From positions 3,767,501 to 3,831,500 of the forward strand of contig NZ_OY782755.1 in NCBI RefSeq assembly GCF_963678165.1: a DNA stretch of 64,000 bases, read 5' to 3'. Numbering within the stretch: position 1 is the stretch's first letter; every line of letters starts with the position of its first letter. The notes under the pieces are model-generated. The model made no database searches. It saw only the letters and a list, made by a program, of their open reading frames with translations, and had not been told where the DNA came from. Origin of the DNA: an uncultured Acetobacteroides sp. GTDB lineage: Bacteria > Bacteroidota > Bacteroidia > Bacteroidales > ZOR0009. A program made the translations under genes and the position numbers. This document shows positions 37,302 through 47,632 of this stretch, piece by piece.

Positions 37302-38690
37302 TTATTTTACGCTGTATCTTGTTTTAAGCATTTCGGCAATTGGCTCTACCAGCTTATCGATATCGCCCGCACCAATGGTCATCAGCACGTCGATATCTCG
37401 CTTGCCAAGCACATCCAGCAATTCGCTCTTCGCAATAAGAACTTTGTTTGGTGTGGTAATCTTATCGAAGATTATCTGCGAGGTAACCCCCTCTATTGGC
37501 AGCTCGCGCGCAGGATAGATGTCGAGCAGGATAACCTCGTCGAGGAGGCTAAGGCTCTGCGCAAACCCCTCGGCAAAGTCGCGAGTACGGGTGTAAAGGT
37601 GTGGCTGAAAGATTCCGCATACCTTACGGTTAGGGAACATCGCCTTTACCGATGATATCGATGCGCGCAGCTCCTCGGGGTGATGCGCGTAGTCGTCCAA
37701 GAACGTTAACGTTGAGGTATTAATGTGGAAGTCGAAGCGACGTTTTACCCCACCAAACGATGCAAGAGCACGCTTAAGCGCCTCGGTATCGTCGGTTACG
37801 GTAAGCGCTAGAGCCACCGCCGCAATGGCATTCTCCACATTAATCCACCCAGGCACGCCAAGAGTACAAGCCTCAATTCGTGTCTTTGGGGTGATAATAT
37901 CGAAGGTGTAGGTTCCATTCGCGTTTCGAGCAATGTTCTCCGCATGGAAGTCGCCACCCTTATCAATCGAATAGCGGTATACCGAAATTTCCTTATTCTC
38001 CAAAGGAACCTCTACACCTTGCTTTACAACCAATGCTCCACCTGGCTTAATCTGGTTGATAAAGTCGCCAAACGAACGAAGCACCGCCTCGTGCGAGCCA
38101 TAGATGTCTAAATGGTCGGCATCGGTAGAGGTGATAATAGCGGCATTAGGGAAGAGCTGCAAGAACGAGCGATCGAACTCGTCAGCCTCAGCCACCAGCA
38201 CATCATTCTTCGATAGCAGCAGGTTGCTGCTGTAGTTCTTGGCAATTCCGCCAAGGAATGCGTTAACGCCACCCAAAGCCTCCATCAACAGGTGCGAGAG
38301 CAGCGTGGATGTGGTAGTCTTACCATGCGTTCCAGCAACACCAAGTGTCCGCTTCGATGCAGCAATAACGCCAAGTGCTACGCTACGCTTAATCACCTTA
38401 AAGCCATTGCTCAATAAATAAGTTAACTCGCTATGATCGGCAGGTACAGCAGGCGTATAAACGACCAACGTATCATTAGGATTATTCCTAAAATCGGTTG
38501 GAATTAGAGAGATGCTATCATCGTAATGTACATGAATACCCTCGGAGGCAAGCGCACGGGTTAACTCCGTTTCGGTACGGTCGTAACCAGCCACCATAAA
38601 TCCTTGATGGTTGAAGTAGCGAGCCAGAGCGCTCATTCCAATGCCTCCAACACCTACTAGGTACACGTATTTGTATGATGGTATCTCCAT
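37302..38690 (-). CDS. murC: UDP-N-acetylmuramate--L-alanine ligase
   Basis: 462 residues. It adds L-alanine to UDP-MurNAc, the first step of the peptide stem. GVGGIGMSALA near residue 12 binds the nucleotide of the substrate, and GTHGKTTTST near 120 is the ATP P-loop of the Mur ligases. A DDYAHHP motif lies near 345. It is one base from ftsQ and one base from murG. Confidence 0.97.
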   Translation of the reverse strand: MEIPSYKYVYLVGVGGIGMSALARYFNHQGFMVAGYDRTETELTRALASEGIHVHYDDSISLIPTDFRNNPNDTLVVYTPAVPADHSELTYLLSNGFKVIKRSVALGVIAASKRTLGVAGTHGKTTTSTLLSHLLMEALGGVNAFLGGIAKNYSSNLLLSKNDVLVAEADEFDRSFLQLFPNAAIITSTDADHLDIYGSHEAVLRSFGDFINQIKPGGALVVKQGVEVPLENKEISVYRYSIDKGGDFHAENIARNANGTYTFDIITPKTRIEACTLGVPGWINVENAIAAVALALTVTDDTEALKRALASFGGVKRRFDFHINTSTLTFLDDYAHHPEELRASISSVKAMFPNRKVCGIFQPHLYTRTRDFAEGFAQSLSLLDEVILLDIYPARELPIEGVTSQIIFDKITTPNKVLIAKSELLDVLGKRDIDVLMTIGAGDIDKLVEPIAEMLKTRYSVK

Positions 38691-38691
38691 A

Positions 38692-39789
38692 CTATTCTAT
38701 TAGCTTCAAAATTTCGTTAGCAATGCGTTCTGCCGAGTTGGCAATACCCAACTTGGCTATGTTTTTAGAAAGTTCTTCGCACTTTTCGGGATTACTGACC
38801 AGTGCTACCACCTCCTTCATCAAACGCTCGTTGCAGTAGGCATCGGTAACCAGCAGCGCTGCATCTACATTTACAAGTGCCATCGCATTTTTGGTTTGAT
38901 GATCTTCCGACACGTTTGGTGATGGAACCAAGATGCAAGGTTTTGACACAAGGCAAAGCTCCGATATTGTTCCTGCTCCAGCACGCGATACAACCACATC
39001 GACAACTGCAAAGGCAAGATCCATCTTGTAGATAAAGTCCATAACCTTTACGTTGGTTGCTCCCGACTCCTCTACAGCCTTCTTAGATTCGCCAATGTAG
39101 AATTTTCCAGTTTGCCATAGCAGCTGGAAATCCTGCTCCTTAATCTCATCTAACCGAGCAGCAATTGTCCGGTTGATGGTACGAGCACCAAGGCTACCGC
39201 CAAGAACCAACACCGTTTTCTTATTTGGATCTAAGCCAAAGAAGGTGTATGCCTCAGCACGCTTCTCCTCCAAATTCACCAAATCCTGACGAACTGGATT
39301 CCCCGTTTTTATAATAGACTGTGCTGGGAAAAATCTCTCCATTCCATCGTAGGCAGTACAAATACGCTTTGCCTTTTTAGATAGAATCTTATTGGTTACA
39401 CCAGCGTATGAGTTTTGCTCCTGGATAAGCGTTGGTATATCCTTGCGGTTTGCCATATAGAGCACTGGACCGCTGGCATATCCGCCAACCCCAACTACAG
39501 CATCTGGCTTAAATTCATCAATCACGCGACCAGCCTCACTTAAGCTCTTCATAAGCTTAAAGGGAACCGAGAGATTCTTTAGCGTTAGGCTACGCTGGAT
39601 TCCTGCAATTGGGAGCCCTACAATCTCGTAACCTGCAGCAGGTACCTTCTCCATCTCCATTCTACCCTGAGCACCTACAAAAAGTATCTCGATGGTTGGA
39701 TCGATAAGCTTTAACGCGTTGGCTATTGATATAGCTGGATAGATATGCCCACCAGTACCTCCACCCGATATAATAATTCTTCTACTCAT
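38692..39789 (-). CDS. murG: UDP-GlcNAc:lipid I N-acetylglucosaminyltransferase
   Basis: 365 residues, GT-B fold. It converts lipid I to lipid II at the inner face of the membrane. SGGGTGGHIYPA near residue 8 and GGSLGA near 193 are the glycine-rich loops. A SRAGAGTISE motif near 258 binds the donor. It overlaps ftsW by eight bases. Confidence 0.97.
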   Translation of the reverse strand: MSRRIIISGGGTGGHIYPAISIANALKLIDPTIEILFVGAQGRMEMEKVPAAGYEIVGLPIAGIQRSLTLKNLSVPFKLMKSLSEAGRVIDEFKPDAVVGVGGYASGPVLYMANRKDIPTLIQEQNSYAGVTNKILSKKAKRICTAYDGMERFFPAQSIIKTGNPVRQDLVNLEEKRAEAYTFFGLDPNKKTVLVLGGSLGARTINRTIAARLDEIKEQDFQLLWQTGKFYIGESKKAVEESGATNVKVMDFIYKMDLAFAVVDVVVSRAGAGTISELCLVSKPCILVPSPNVSEDHQTKNAMALVNVDAALLVTDAYCNERLMKEVVALVSNPEKCEELSKNIAKLGIANSAERIANEILKLIE

Positions 39790-40996
39790 TTACCAATTCC
39801 TCCTCTGGCTCTTTTTCGGGCTTAGCGTCCGATTGTTCCACTTTTTCTTTCTCTGCAGGTTTTATATCTACAATCTTTCGGGTTGCGCTTTGAATAAGTC
39901 CAAAGACAGCGCCCGTCATCCAAATAGAGCTACCACCCATACTTACAAAAGGTAGGGTTTGCCCCGTTACTGGGAATACCCCAACGGCTACTCCCATATT
40001 TATCATTGCCTGAATAACAAGCAACAGTATAAGCCCCATCGTCAGAAACGCGGGGAATGTTTTATCCGTTTTTTTGACAATAATCCCAGCTCTATACAAA
40101 AGCGCTAGGTATATCATTAGAATTACAAAGCCACCAATAAGTCCATATTCCTCTATGATGATGGCAAAAATAAAGTCGGAATAAGGGTGTGGCAGATAGT
40201 TACGCTGTGTGCTGTTACCCGGACCTTTTCCAAATACGCCACCTGTTGCCACTGCAATCTTCGACTGATCTGCCTGAAAGGTGTCATCCTTTGTAGGCTT
40301 TTTCGTCTTTCCATCGCCCACAAACGTGTGGTAGCGCTTCTCCCAGGTAGCAATACGGTGCTTCTGAATACCAGTTGCCTGAGCTATTAGCACAAATACT
40401 ACAAATAATACCACCGCACCAACGCCCGTTAGTAGGATATGCTTAGTACTCACACGCCCAATAAACATCAAAATCACGCAAACCATTCCAAGCATGGCAG
40501 CGGTAGAGAAGTTATTTGGCAAAATAATAAGGCATATAACGCCCACAACGGCAATAATCTTCAGGTAAACCGTCCACTCCTTAATATCATTCTGATGCGC
40601 CGCCAACATGTGTGCCACATACATAATCAGCGCAACCTTAGCAAAGTCAGAACTCTGGAAAGTAATCCCTCCAATAGATATCCAACGCGCTGCATCATTA
40701 AGATTAGACCCCATAGCCATAGTAACCAACAGCAATGGAATGCTAAACCAAACCAGCAACTTGGAAAGTTTTTGGTAGAACCTCAAGTCGAGAAGATGCA
40801 CAACGTAGGCAATAGCAATACCTGAAAACACGAAAAACAGCTGCTTAAGAAGAAAACGAAAAGTTTCGCCATGATACTTTGAGTATGCCAGCGTACCGGT
40901 TGCCGAGTATACCACCAGAATGGATACTACTGCAAGTACCGTTAACATAGCCCAAATTACAGGGTCTCCCTTAAAATGTTTAAGCAGGCGATTCAT
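39782..40996 (-). CDS. ftsW: Septal SEDS glycosyltransferase FtsW
   Basis: 404 residues, about ten membrane helices. FtsW polymerises lipid II at the division site with the partner encoded by ftsI in this cluster. The PFVSMGGSS motif near residue 350 and the GKGPGNSTQRNYLPHPYSDFIF-type extracellular loop near 260-280 are SEDS signatures. The acidic tail (KEPEEELVNE) is extra. Confidence 0.95.
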   Translation of the reverse strand: MNRLLKHFKGDPVIWAMLTVLAVVSILVVYSATGTLAYSKYHGETFRFLLKQLFFVFSGIAIAYVVHLLDLRFYQKLSKLLVWFSIPLLLVTMAMGSNLNDAARWISIGGITFQSSDFAKVALIMYVAHMLAAHQNDIKEWTVYLKIIAVVGVICLIILPNNFSTAAMLGMVCVILMFIGRVSTKHILLTGVGAVVLFVVFVLIAQATGIQKHRIATWEKRYHTFVGDGKTKKPTKDDTFQADQSKIAVATGGVFGKGPGNSTQRNYLPHPYSDFIFAIIIEEYGLIGGFVILMIYLALLYRAGIIVKKTDKTFPAFLTMGLILLLVIQAMINMGVAVGVFPVTGQTLPFVSMGGSSIWMTGAVFGLIQSATRKIVDIKPAEKEKVEQSDAKPEKEPEEELVNE

Positions 40997-40999
40997 CGT

Positions 41000-42346
41000 C
41001 TATAGGTTTCTAACTGCGTTTTTAAACTTGCGTCCTCTATCCTCGTAGTTCTCGAACAGGTCGAAACTGGCACATGCTGGCGAAAGCAGCACCACATCAC
41101 CTTCAACTCCTAGTTTGTAGGATTCCATAACTGCATCTTCGGCAGATTGGGTATCGATAATGATAGGAATCATATCCTTAAAGGCTTCATGAATCTTAGC
41201 GTTATCCACACCAAGACAAACTATAGCCTTAACCTTTTCGTTTACCAAACTTGCCAAGGTCGAGTAGTCGTTGCCCTTATCAACTCCGCCAACAATCCAA
41301 ATAACATTCTGGCGTCCCTTCATGCTTTCGAGAGCATACCAGGTGGAATTAATGTTGGTAGCCTTAGAATCGTTGATAAAGGTAATTCCACGCACCTTAA
41401 CCACAGGCTCAAGACGGTGCTCAACCCCCTGAAAATCGCTAAGCGACTTGCGAATTACATCGTTGCGAAGTTCTAATACAGTACCTGTAATGGCAGCAGC
41501 CATCGAGTTGTACACGTTATGTTTACCCTTTAGCGATAGTTCGTCTACTGGCATCTCGAACTCAAGACCCGCACACTTAACGGTAAGCGTTTCTCCATCC
41601 AAATATGCCCCTTCTTCCACTTCAAACTCCTGTGAGAAAGGAAGCAACTTCGCACGAAGCACTATCTTTTCGACATTCTCCATCGTTACCTCATCATCAG
41701 AACAGAAGATAAAGCAATCGTTTTCTTTCAGGTTTTGGGTGATACGGAACTTCGAATCAACGTAGTTCTGCATCTTATACTCGTAGCGATCGAGATGGTC
41801 TGGAGTGATATTCAGCAATACAGCGATATCAGCCTTGAAGTCGTACATGCCATCGAGTTGGAAACTGCTTAACTCCAAGACGTAGTAGTCGTAATTTTCG
41901 GACGCCACCTGATAGGCGAAGCTTTTGCCAATATTACCACCCAATCCTACATTTAGACCAGCCTTCTTAAGCATATGGTAGATGAGCGATGTCGTAGTAG
42001 TTTTACCGTTACTACCAGTAATGCAAATCATCTTTGCATTACTATAGCGGCCTGCAAACTCTATCTCCGAGATAATTTTTATTCCCCTTTCCCTGATTTT
42101 TTTCACCAACGGTGCTTTTTCGGGGATACCGGGACTTTTAATAATCTCTGCTGCATTAAGGATTAACTCCTCGGTATGCTGTTTCTCTTCAAAAGGGATA
42201 TTGAATTTCGTTAGCGTCTCCTTGTACGTATCCTTTAGCGCACCTAAGTCGGAAAGGAATACGTCGAACCCTTTCTCCTTGGCAAGTACTGCAGCACCTA
42301 CGCCGCTCTCACCACCACCTAATACTACAATTCTCCCATTTTCCAT
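41000..42346 (-). CDS. murD: UDP-N-acetylmuramoyl-L-alanine--D-glutamate ligase
   Basis: 448 residues. It adds D-glutamate to UDP-MurNAc-L-alanine. GGGESGVGAA near residue 10 binds the substrate nucleotide. GSNGKTTTT near 111 is the ATP loop, and FINDSKATN near 319 and the DKGNDY region complete the active site. It lies three bases from ftsW. Confidence 0.97.
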   Translation of the reverse strand: MENGRIVVLGGGESGVGAAVLAKEKGFDVFLSDLGALKDTYKETLTKFNIPFEEKQHTEELILNAAEIIKSPGIPEKAPLVKKIRERGIKIISEIEFAGRYSNAKMICITGSNGKTTTTSLIYHMLKKAGLNVGLGGNIGKSFAYQVASENYDYYVLELSSFQLDGMYDFKADIAVLLNITPDHLDRYEYKMQNYVDSKFRITQNLKENDCFIFCSDDEVTMENVEKIVLRAKLLPFSQEFEVEEGAYLDGETLTVKCAGLEFEMPVDELSLKGKHNVYNSMAAAITGTVLELRNDVIRKSLSDFQGVEHRLEPVVKVRGITFINDSKATNINSTWYALESMKGRQNVIWIVGGVDKGNDYSTLASLVNEKVKAIVCLGVDNAKIHEAFKDMIPIIIDTQSAEDAVMESYKLGVEGDVVLLSPACASFDLFENYEDRGRKFKNAVRNL

Positions 42347-42369
42347 ACTAGTTAATCTTAAATCCCCTA

Positions 42370-43620
42370 CTACCTAATCTTAAGCGTTACAATAGTAATC
42401 ACAGCCAGCATTATTGCTACAATAGTAAAACGCATCACAATTTTTGGTTCAGGATACCCCTTCTTCTGGTAGTGATGGTGCAAGGGCGACATTAGGAAGA
42501 TGCGGCGACCCTCGCCGTATTTCTTTTTCGTGTACTTGAAGTACGAAACCTGAATCATCACCGAAAGACTCTCTACAAAGAAAATTCCGCAGAGGATTGG
42601 GATGAGCAGTTCCTTACGAATGATAATAGCAAACACGGCAATGATACCTCCAATGGCTAAACTGCCTGTATCACCCATGAATACCTGTGCGGGATAGGTA
42701 TTATACCAAAGAAACCCTATAAGTGCACCAATAAATGCGGCAATAAAGATTACCATCTCACCAGTATTCGGGATGTACATGATGTGCAGATAATCGGCAT
42801 AAATAACGTTCCCCGAAAGGTATGCCAGTACTCCCAACGTTGTACCTATAACCACCGAGACACTTGTCGCCAAGCCATCGAGACCATCGGTAAGATTTGA
42901 TCCGTTCGATACAGCTGTAACAATAAGAATGGTTGCCAGCACAAAGACAATCCACCCCCACATCTGCCTATTTTCGGTTTTAAATGGGACCAACTTCGAG
43001 TAGTCAAACTCATTATTCTTTACAAACGGTATAGTTGTTTTGGTCGCCTTCTCGGCTGGAGAAAGGTAAACAACCTTTTCGTTCGCATTGCCCGCATTCC
43101 CAACCATGGTAACCTGTGCATTGATTGCATCACTTGGAACTTTTTCGCGTATCACCACATCGTCGTTTATCCAAAGGGTAATACCAACAATAAGCCCAAT
43201 ACCAACCTGACCCAGAATTTTAGACTTACCAGATAGTCCTTCCTTGTTCTTCTTGAATACCTTTATATAGTCATCGAGCATCCCAATACCGCCCAACCAA
43301 ATAGTGGTAACAAGCATCAACTGTACATAAACGTTCTTTAGATCGCCTAAAAGCAAAACAGGAATAACAATAGATGTCAAAATGATGACACCTCCCATGG
43401 TAGGAGTACCACGCTTTTGCATTTGACCTTCCAAGCCAAGGTCGCGGATCTCCTCGCCAATTTGCTGGCGTTGAAGCATCCTTATTATCTTTTTACCAAA
43501 AATCAGCCCAATGGTAAGCGAAAGAATAATTGCCAACGATGCACGAAACGAGATATAGTGAAACATCCTCGCACCGGGGAAATTTAGTTCTTCCAAATAG
43601 TTAAACAGATAGTAGAGCAT
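42370..43620 (-). CDS. mraY: Phospho-N-acetylmuramoyl-pentapeptide transferase
   Basis: 416 residues, about ten membrane helices. MraY moves phospho-MurNAc-pentapeptide onto undecaprenyl phosphate to make lipid I. The DDYIKV motif near residue 115, the [10 protein letters not shown] motif near 240 and the [10 protein letters not shown] loop near 377 are the catalytic signatures. An extra periplasmic segment at about 150-215 makes it longer than the E. coli enzyme, as usual in Bacteroidota. Confidence 0.97.
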   Translation of the reverse strand: MLYYLFNYLEELNFPGARMFHYISFRASLAIILSLTIGLIFGKKIIRMLQRQQIGEEIRDLGLEGQMQKRGTPTMGGVIILTSIVIPVLLLGDLKNVYVQLMLVTTIWLGGIGMLDDYIKVFKKNKEGLSGKSKILGQVGIGLIVGITLWINDDVVIREKVPSDAINAQVTMVGNAGNANEKVVYLSPAEKATKTTIPFVKNNEFDYSKLVPFKTENRQMWGWIVFVLATILIVTAVSNGSNLTDGLDGLATSVSVVIGTTLGVLAYLSGNVIYADYLHIMYIPNTGEMVIFIAAFIGALIGFLWYNTYPAQVFMGDTGSLAIGGIIAVFAIIIRKELLIPILCGIFFVESLSVMIQVSYFKYTKKKYGEGRRIFLMSPLHHHYQKKGYPEPKIVMRFTIVAIMLAVITIVTLKIR

Positions 43621-43630
43621 ATCGTTTTAT

Positions 43631-45091
43631 TTATTGCAGTGATTCAAAAACTTCTCTAAGCACTTCCTTATCATCAAAATGGTGCTTAACACCTTTTATT
43701 TCTTGGTAATCTTCGTGACCTTTACCTGCCACAAGAATAATATCGTTTGGCTTGGCAAGCAAGCTGGCAGTCTTAATGCCCTCCTTACGATCTACAATGG
43801 TTAACACCTTGCCCATTTGATCGGGCTTAATGCCTTGGCGCATATCATTAAGTATATCGTTTGGATCTTCGTTGCGTGGATTATCAGAAGTAAGGACCAC
43901 AAAGTCGGCATTGTTTACCGCAACTGATGCCATGATTGGACGCTTAGTTTTATCACGATTACCGCCGGCTCCAATCACCACGAAAAGACGCTGATCTTCC
44001 TTGCGCATCTTATTGATAGTAGCGATAACGTTATCTAGCGCATCAGGCGTGTGAGCGTAATCTACAATTGCTGTAACACCAGTTTTCGACTTAACATACT
44101 CGAAACGACCACTTACAGGTCCAAGAAGGCTAAGGATTCGAAGAACCTCATCCTTATCGGCACCAAGAAGAATTGATGTGGCATATACAGCCGTAAGATT
44201 GTAACCATTAAACTCACCAAGAAAACGAGTCCAAACATCGTTACCATTGATGTTGAGCTGCATTCCATCAAAATGGCTTTCAATAATCTTGCTTTTATAA
44301 TCGGCAGGACTCTTTAGCCCGTATGTTTTAATGTTTGCATTACAGTTTTGCACCATCACCATACCGTTTTTATCGTCTACGTTGGTAAGGGCAAACGATG
44401 CCTTAGGCAAATTATCAAAGAATGCCTTCTTTGCTTTGATGTAAGCATCAAACGTTTTGTGATAGTCGAGGTGATCGTGGGTAATGTTCGAAAAGATACC
44501 ACCCTCGAAATGTAGCCCCTCTATGCGATGTTGCGAAATAGAATGCGAACTGACCTCCATAAAGCAGTACTCGCAGCCTGCATCTACCATTTGGTTAAGA
44601 AGTCCATTCAACTCTACAGCATCGGGGGTTGTATGAGTTGCATCAACCCTTTTGTCATCAATATAATTTACTACAGTAGAAAGAAGTCCCACCTTATAGC
44701 CCAACTCGCGGAACATTCTGTAAAGGAGCGTTACCGTGGTTGTTTTACCATTGGTTCCGGTTATACCTACCAACTTTAAATTCTTTGATGGATTGCCGTA
44801 AAAGTTGGCAGCGATACGACCGCATGCAACCAGCGAATCGGCAACAAGCACAAATGTTACGCCTTCGGGCTGTACCTCTGGCTGCTTTTCGCAGACAATA
44901 ATTTTTGCCCCCTTTGCAATTGCATCAGGGATATACTTGTGTCCATCAACTTGCGTTCCGCTAATAGCAATGAAGAGCTGCCCTGAAACAACATTTCGAG
45001 AATCGAATCCAACACATGGAACATCAAGAGCCTTGCTCCCGATAACCTGAACTATCTCTACACCACTAAGAATGTGCTCTAAATTATGCAT
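43631..45091 (-). CDS. murE: UDP-MurNAc-tripeptide ligase (meso-diaminopimelate adding)
   Basis: 486 residues. GTNGKTTT near residue 110 is the ATP loop. The DNPR motif near 405 is the marker for meso-diaminopimelate rather than lysine as the third residue, so this cell wall is predicted to be of the A1-gamma type. HTTPDAVELN near 155 is a substrate motif. It lies between mraY and ftsI. Confidence 0.96.
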   Translation of the reverse strand: MHNLEHILSGVEIVQVIGSKALDVPCVGFDSRNVVSGQLFIAISGTQVDGHKYIPDAIAKGAKIIVCEKQPEVQPEGVTFVLVADSLVACGRIAANFYGNPSKNLKLVGITGTNGKTTTVTLLYRMFRELGYKVGLLSTVVNYIDDKRVDATHTTPDAVELNGLLNQMVDAGCEYCFMEVSSHSISQHRIEGLHFEGGIFSNITHDHLDYHKTFDAYIKAKKAFFDNLPKASFALTNVDDKNGMVMVQNCNANIKTYGLKSPADYKSKIIESHFDGMQLNINGNDVWTRFLGEFNGYNLTAVYATSILLGADKDEVLRILSLLGPVSGRFEYVKSKTGVTAIVDYAHTPDALDNVIATINKMRKEDQRLFVVIGAGGNRDKTKRPIMASVAVNNADFVVLTSDNPRNEDPNDILNDMRQGIKPDQMGKVLTIVDRKEGIKTASLLAKPNDIILVAGKGHEDYQEIKGVKHHFDDKEVLREVFESLQ

Positions 45092-45097
45092 AGCATC

Positions 45098-47215
45098 CTA
45101 CATTGACATTTCTAAATAAACTTTCTGACCTCGGGATATCTTCTCGCCAGCAGCAATCGACTGCTTCTTAACATGTCCCTTCCCCTTAAATGCAACCTTA
45201 AGCCCTGCATTCTCGAGTAGAAATAAGGCATCCTTAATGCCCATGTTGGCAACATCTGGCATTATATTTTTTGCAATATTTCGCTTCGATAGTAAGAGTT
45301 CGGCACTTGAACTGTCTATGGCAACATATCCATTATTCTGCTCCTGCTTTAATCGGTAGGGTATTTTAAGACCGTCGAGAACAGTAGTTAGGCTCTTTAT
45401 ATCGCCCGATTTTGAATGGGGCAAATCTACAAATTTGCCATTAGGTTCTAAAGGTTTATGCCAAGTTAAACTGGTGGAATACACCCTATCGGCAATCTCT
45501 TTGAACACAGGACCAGCAACTAGAGCTGCATAGTAGGCACCCTTTGAAGGGGAGTTAATCACCACAATACAGCTATACTTTGGGTTGTTTGCTGGAAAGT
45601 ATCCTACAAACGAAGCTTGGTAAACCCTCCGTCCCTCGGAGCCATACCCGCGCGAACCTTGAGCAATTTGGGCGGTACCCGTTTTGCCTGCTATCTTAAA
45701 GTTTGGATTACGAAGGTTAGTCGCAGTTCCCGAATCGACAACTCCTTGCAACACCCTACGCACCTTATCGAGCGTATTCTTCGATGCTATAGATGGCACA
45801 ACAACTTCAGGAGGGAACGATCTCACCACATTACCATGCAATCTTAACTCCTTTACCAGCTTAGGACGTACCATCTTTCCGTTATTGGCAATTGCATTAT
45901 AAAAAGTAAGCATCTGTAACGGAGTTAGCTTCACCTCGTAGCCCATGGACATCATTGAAAGCGACACACCAGACCAGTATCTGTCTGTAGGGTATTTTAT
46001 GCTTGGCTTCACTTCACCCTTTATATCGAAGCCAACCTTTTCGTCTAGTTTCATGCTGTATAGACGATCGATAAAGGCAGCCTCACGTCCCTTATAACTC
46101 TTGTTTATAAGTTTAACCACGCCAACGTTTGATGATACCTCAAATACTCGCTGAGCAGTAATTACGCCATGACCTCCTTCGTGCTTTGAATCCTTTATCG
46201 ACTTATTATGGATAAAAATCTCACCTTCCTCCGTATCCACCTTCTCGTCGAGCGAAATAAGCCCATCCTCGAGCATACAAACCAGCGAAGGTATTTTAAA
46301 GGTAGATCCTGGTTCTACAGATTCGCCCACAGCGTAGTTATAGTTCTCGGAGTAGCTGCCATCAGGATTACGCTTTAGGTTTGCAATTGCGCGAATTTCA
46401 CCAGTAGCCACCTCCATCAAAACGGCAGTACCATGGTCGGCTGCATTCTCCTCCAACGAGCGGTAGAGCGCACTCTGTGCCACATCTTGCAGGTTAATAT
46501 CAAGGGTAGAAACAACATCGAGGCCATCCTTAGGTTCAACCTCAACTTCACCGCTTAGCGGAATCCATGTGCTACCGGCTACACGCTGAGCCATGGCAAC
46601 TCCTTCGGTACCCTTCAAATCTTTATCGAAAGAATATTCGACACCAACACCATAACCTTCGGCATTGATTGCGCCAATGGTACGGGCAGCAAGTACACCA
46701 TTAGGCTTAAGGCGCCTACCAACCTCTATCAGTATTAAACCGCTTTTATTCTTTCCAAGACTGAAAAGAGGAAACGCCTTAATCTGCTTCATCTCAAGGT
46801 AGTTTACTCTTCGAGGTACAACCGCATAGTACCGTTTACCCTCTCTTCGAGCCTTTTCCAACTCATTTCTATAGGCAACCGCCGATTTATCCTTGAAAAG
46901 ATTAGACAGGCATCGAGATAGCGAGTCTACCTTCGAATTAAAGACAGAATCGACCAGCCCCTTTGCGTTAAGGTCCATGCGCACTTCGTAGTAGGGTATT
47001 GAGGTAGCAAGAATCCTACCATCGACAGCAAGGATATCGCCCCGGCTTGATTCGATGCTGATTCGCTTATAGGTAACCTCGTTTGCCTCTTCCCTCCACT
47101 TGGATCCTTGGAAAAACTGAAGCTTAATGGCTTGTCCAAGAATTATCAACCCAAGCAGTAGGAGCCCAAGGTAAACAATACCTATCCTCCACATTATGTC
47201 TTTCTTAACCGACAT
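45098..47215 (-). CDS. ftsI: Septal penicillin-binding protein FtsI with C-terminal PASTA domain
   Basis: 705 residues, class B transpeptidase. One membrane helix (about 8-28), then the dimerisation domain, then the transpeptidase with SxxK in GSTFK (about 303), SSN near 360, and KTGT (about 508). The last 60 residues form a PASTA domain, which E. coli FtsI lacks but Bacteroidota and Gram-positive proteins have. It cross-links septal peptidoglycan made by FtsW. Confidence 0.95.
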   Translation of the reverse strand: MSVKKDIMWRIGIVYLGLLLLGLIILGQAIKLQFFQGSKWREEANEVTYKRISIESSRGDILAVDGRILATSIPYYEVRMDLNAKGLVDSVFNSKVDSLSRCLSNLFKDKSAVAYRNELEKARREGKRYYAVVPRRVNYLEMKQIKAFPLFSLGKNKSGLILIEVGRRLKPNGVLAARTIGAINAEGYGVGVEYSFDKDLKGTEGVAMAQRVAGSTWIPLSGEVEVEPKDGLDVVSTLDINLQDVAQSALYRSLEENAADHGTAVLMEVATGEIRAIANLKRNPDGSYSENYNYAVGESVEPGSTFKIPSLVCMLEDGLISLDEKVDTEEGEIFIHNKSIKDSKHEGGHGVITAQRVFEVSSNVGVVKLINKSYKGREAAFIDRLYSMKLDEKVGFDIKGEVKPSIKYPTDRYWSGVSLSMMSMGYEVKLTPLQMLTFYNAIANNGKMVRPKLVKELRLHGNVVRSFPPEVVVPSIASKNTLDKVRRVLQGVVDSGTATNLRNPNFKIAGKTGTAQIAQGSRGYGSEGRRVYQASFVGYFPANNPKYSCIVVINSPSKGAYYAALVAGPVFKEIADRVYSTSLTWHKPLEPNGKFVDLPHSKSGDIKSLTTVLDGLKIPYRLKQEQNNGYVAIDSSSAELLLSKRNIAKNIMPDVANMGIKDALFLLENAGLKVAFKGKGHVKKQSIAAGEKISRGQKVYLEMSM

Positions 47216-47226
47216 CCTATACCTAC

Positions 47227-47631
47227 TTACTTATTTTCTATAATTTTTGGCGGAGTGGTCGACTCTTCAAGTTCCATTCCACGTTCTTTAACAAGGTTTA
47301 CCACCTCCGACTGACGGCTTATGCGCATCAGCTCGGCAGCGGTGGTTATCGACTCAGAACGGAGATTCTTCATCTCCTCCTTGAGTTGCTGCTCCTCTAT
47401 GGCAATCTTTTCGTTTTTATACCTATTAGTAATATATAGGATTGCCAAAACAACGAGCAGTATTATATAAGGTACGTGCTTTACAAGATAGCCGCGCACG
47501 AGCACGTTCCCCGACATCACATCCTTAACCGGGTTCATCCGCTTTGATGCCCCCTTTTTAGGCTGCTTGATATCGGTAAACTCGGGAGCCTCCTCCTTTT
47601 TGCCGTCAACCTTATCTAAAATATCTTCCAT
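47227..47631 (-). CDS. FtsL-like divisome protein
   Basis: 134 residues from the ATG at 47631, which begins MEDILDKV two bases after the rsmH stop. An upstream extension inside rsmH is not taken as coding. A charged cytosolic part of about 60 residues is followed by one membrane helix (about 73-90) and a short coiled coil in the periplasm. This topology and the place between rsmH and ftsI are those of FtsL, which is too variable to confirm by motif. Confidence 0.78.
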   Translation of the reverse strand: MEDILDKVDGKKEEAPEFTDIKQPKKGASKRMNPVKDVMSGNVLVRGYLVKHVPYIILLVVLAILYITNRYKNEKIAIEEQQLKEEMKNLRSESITTAAELMRISRQSEVVNLVKERGMELEESTTPPKIIENK

Positions 47632-47632
47632 A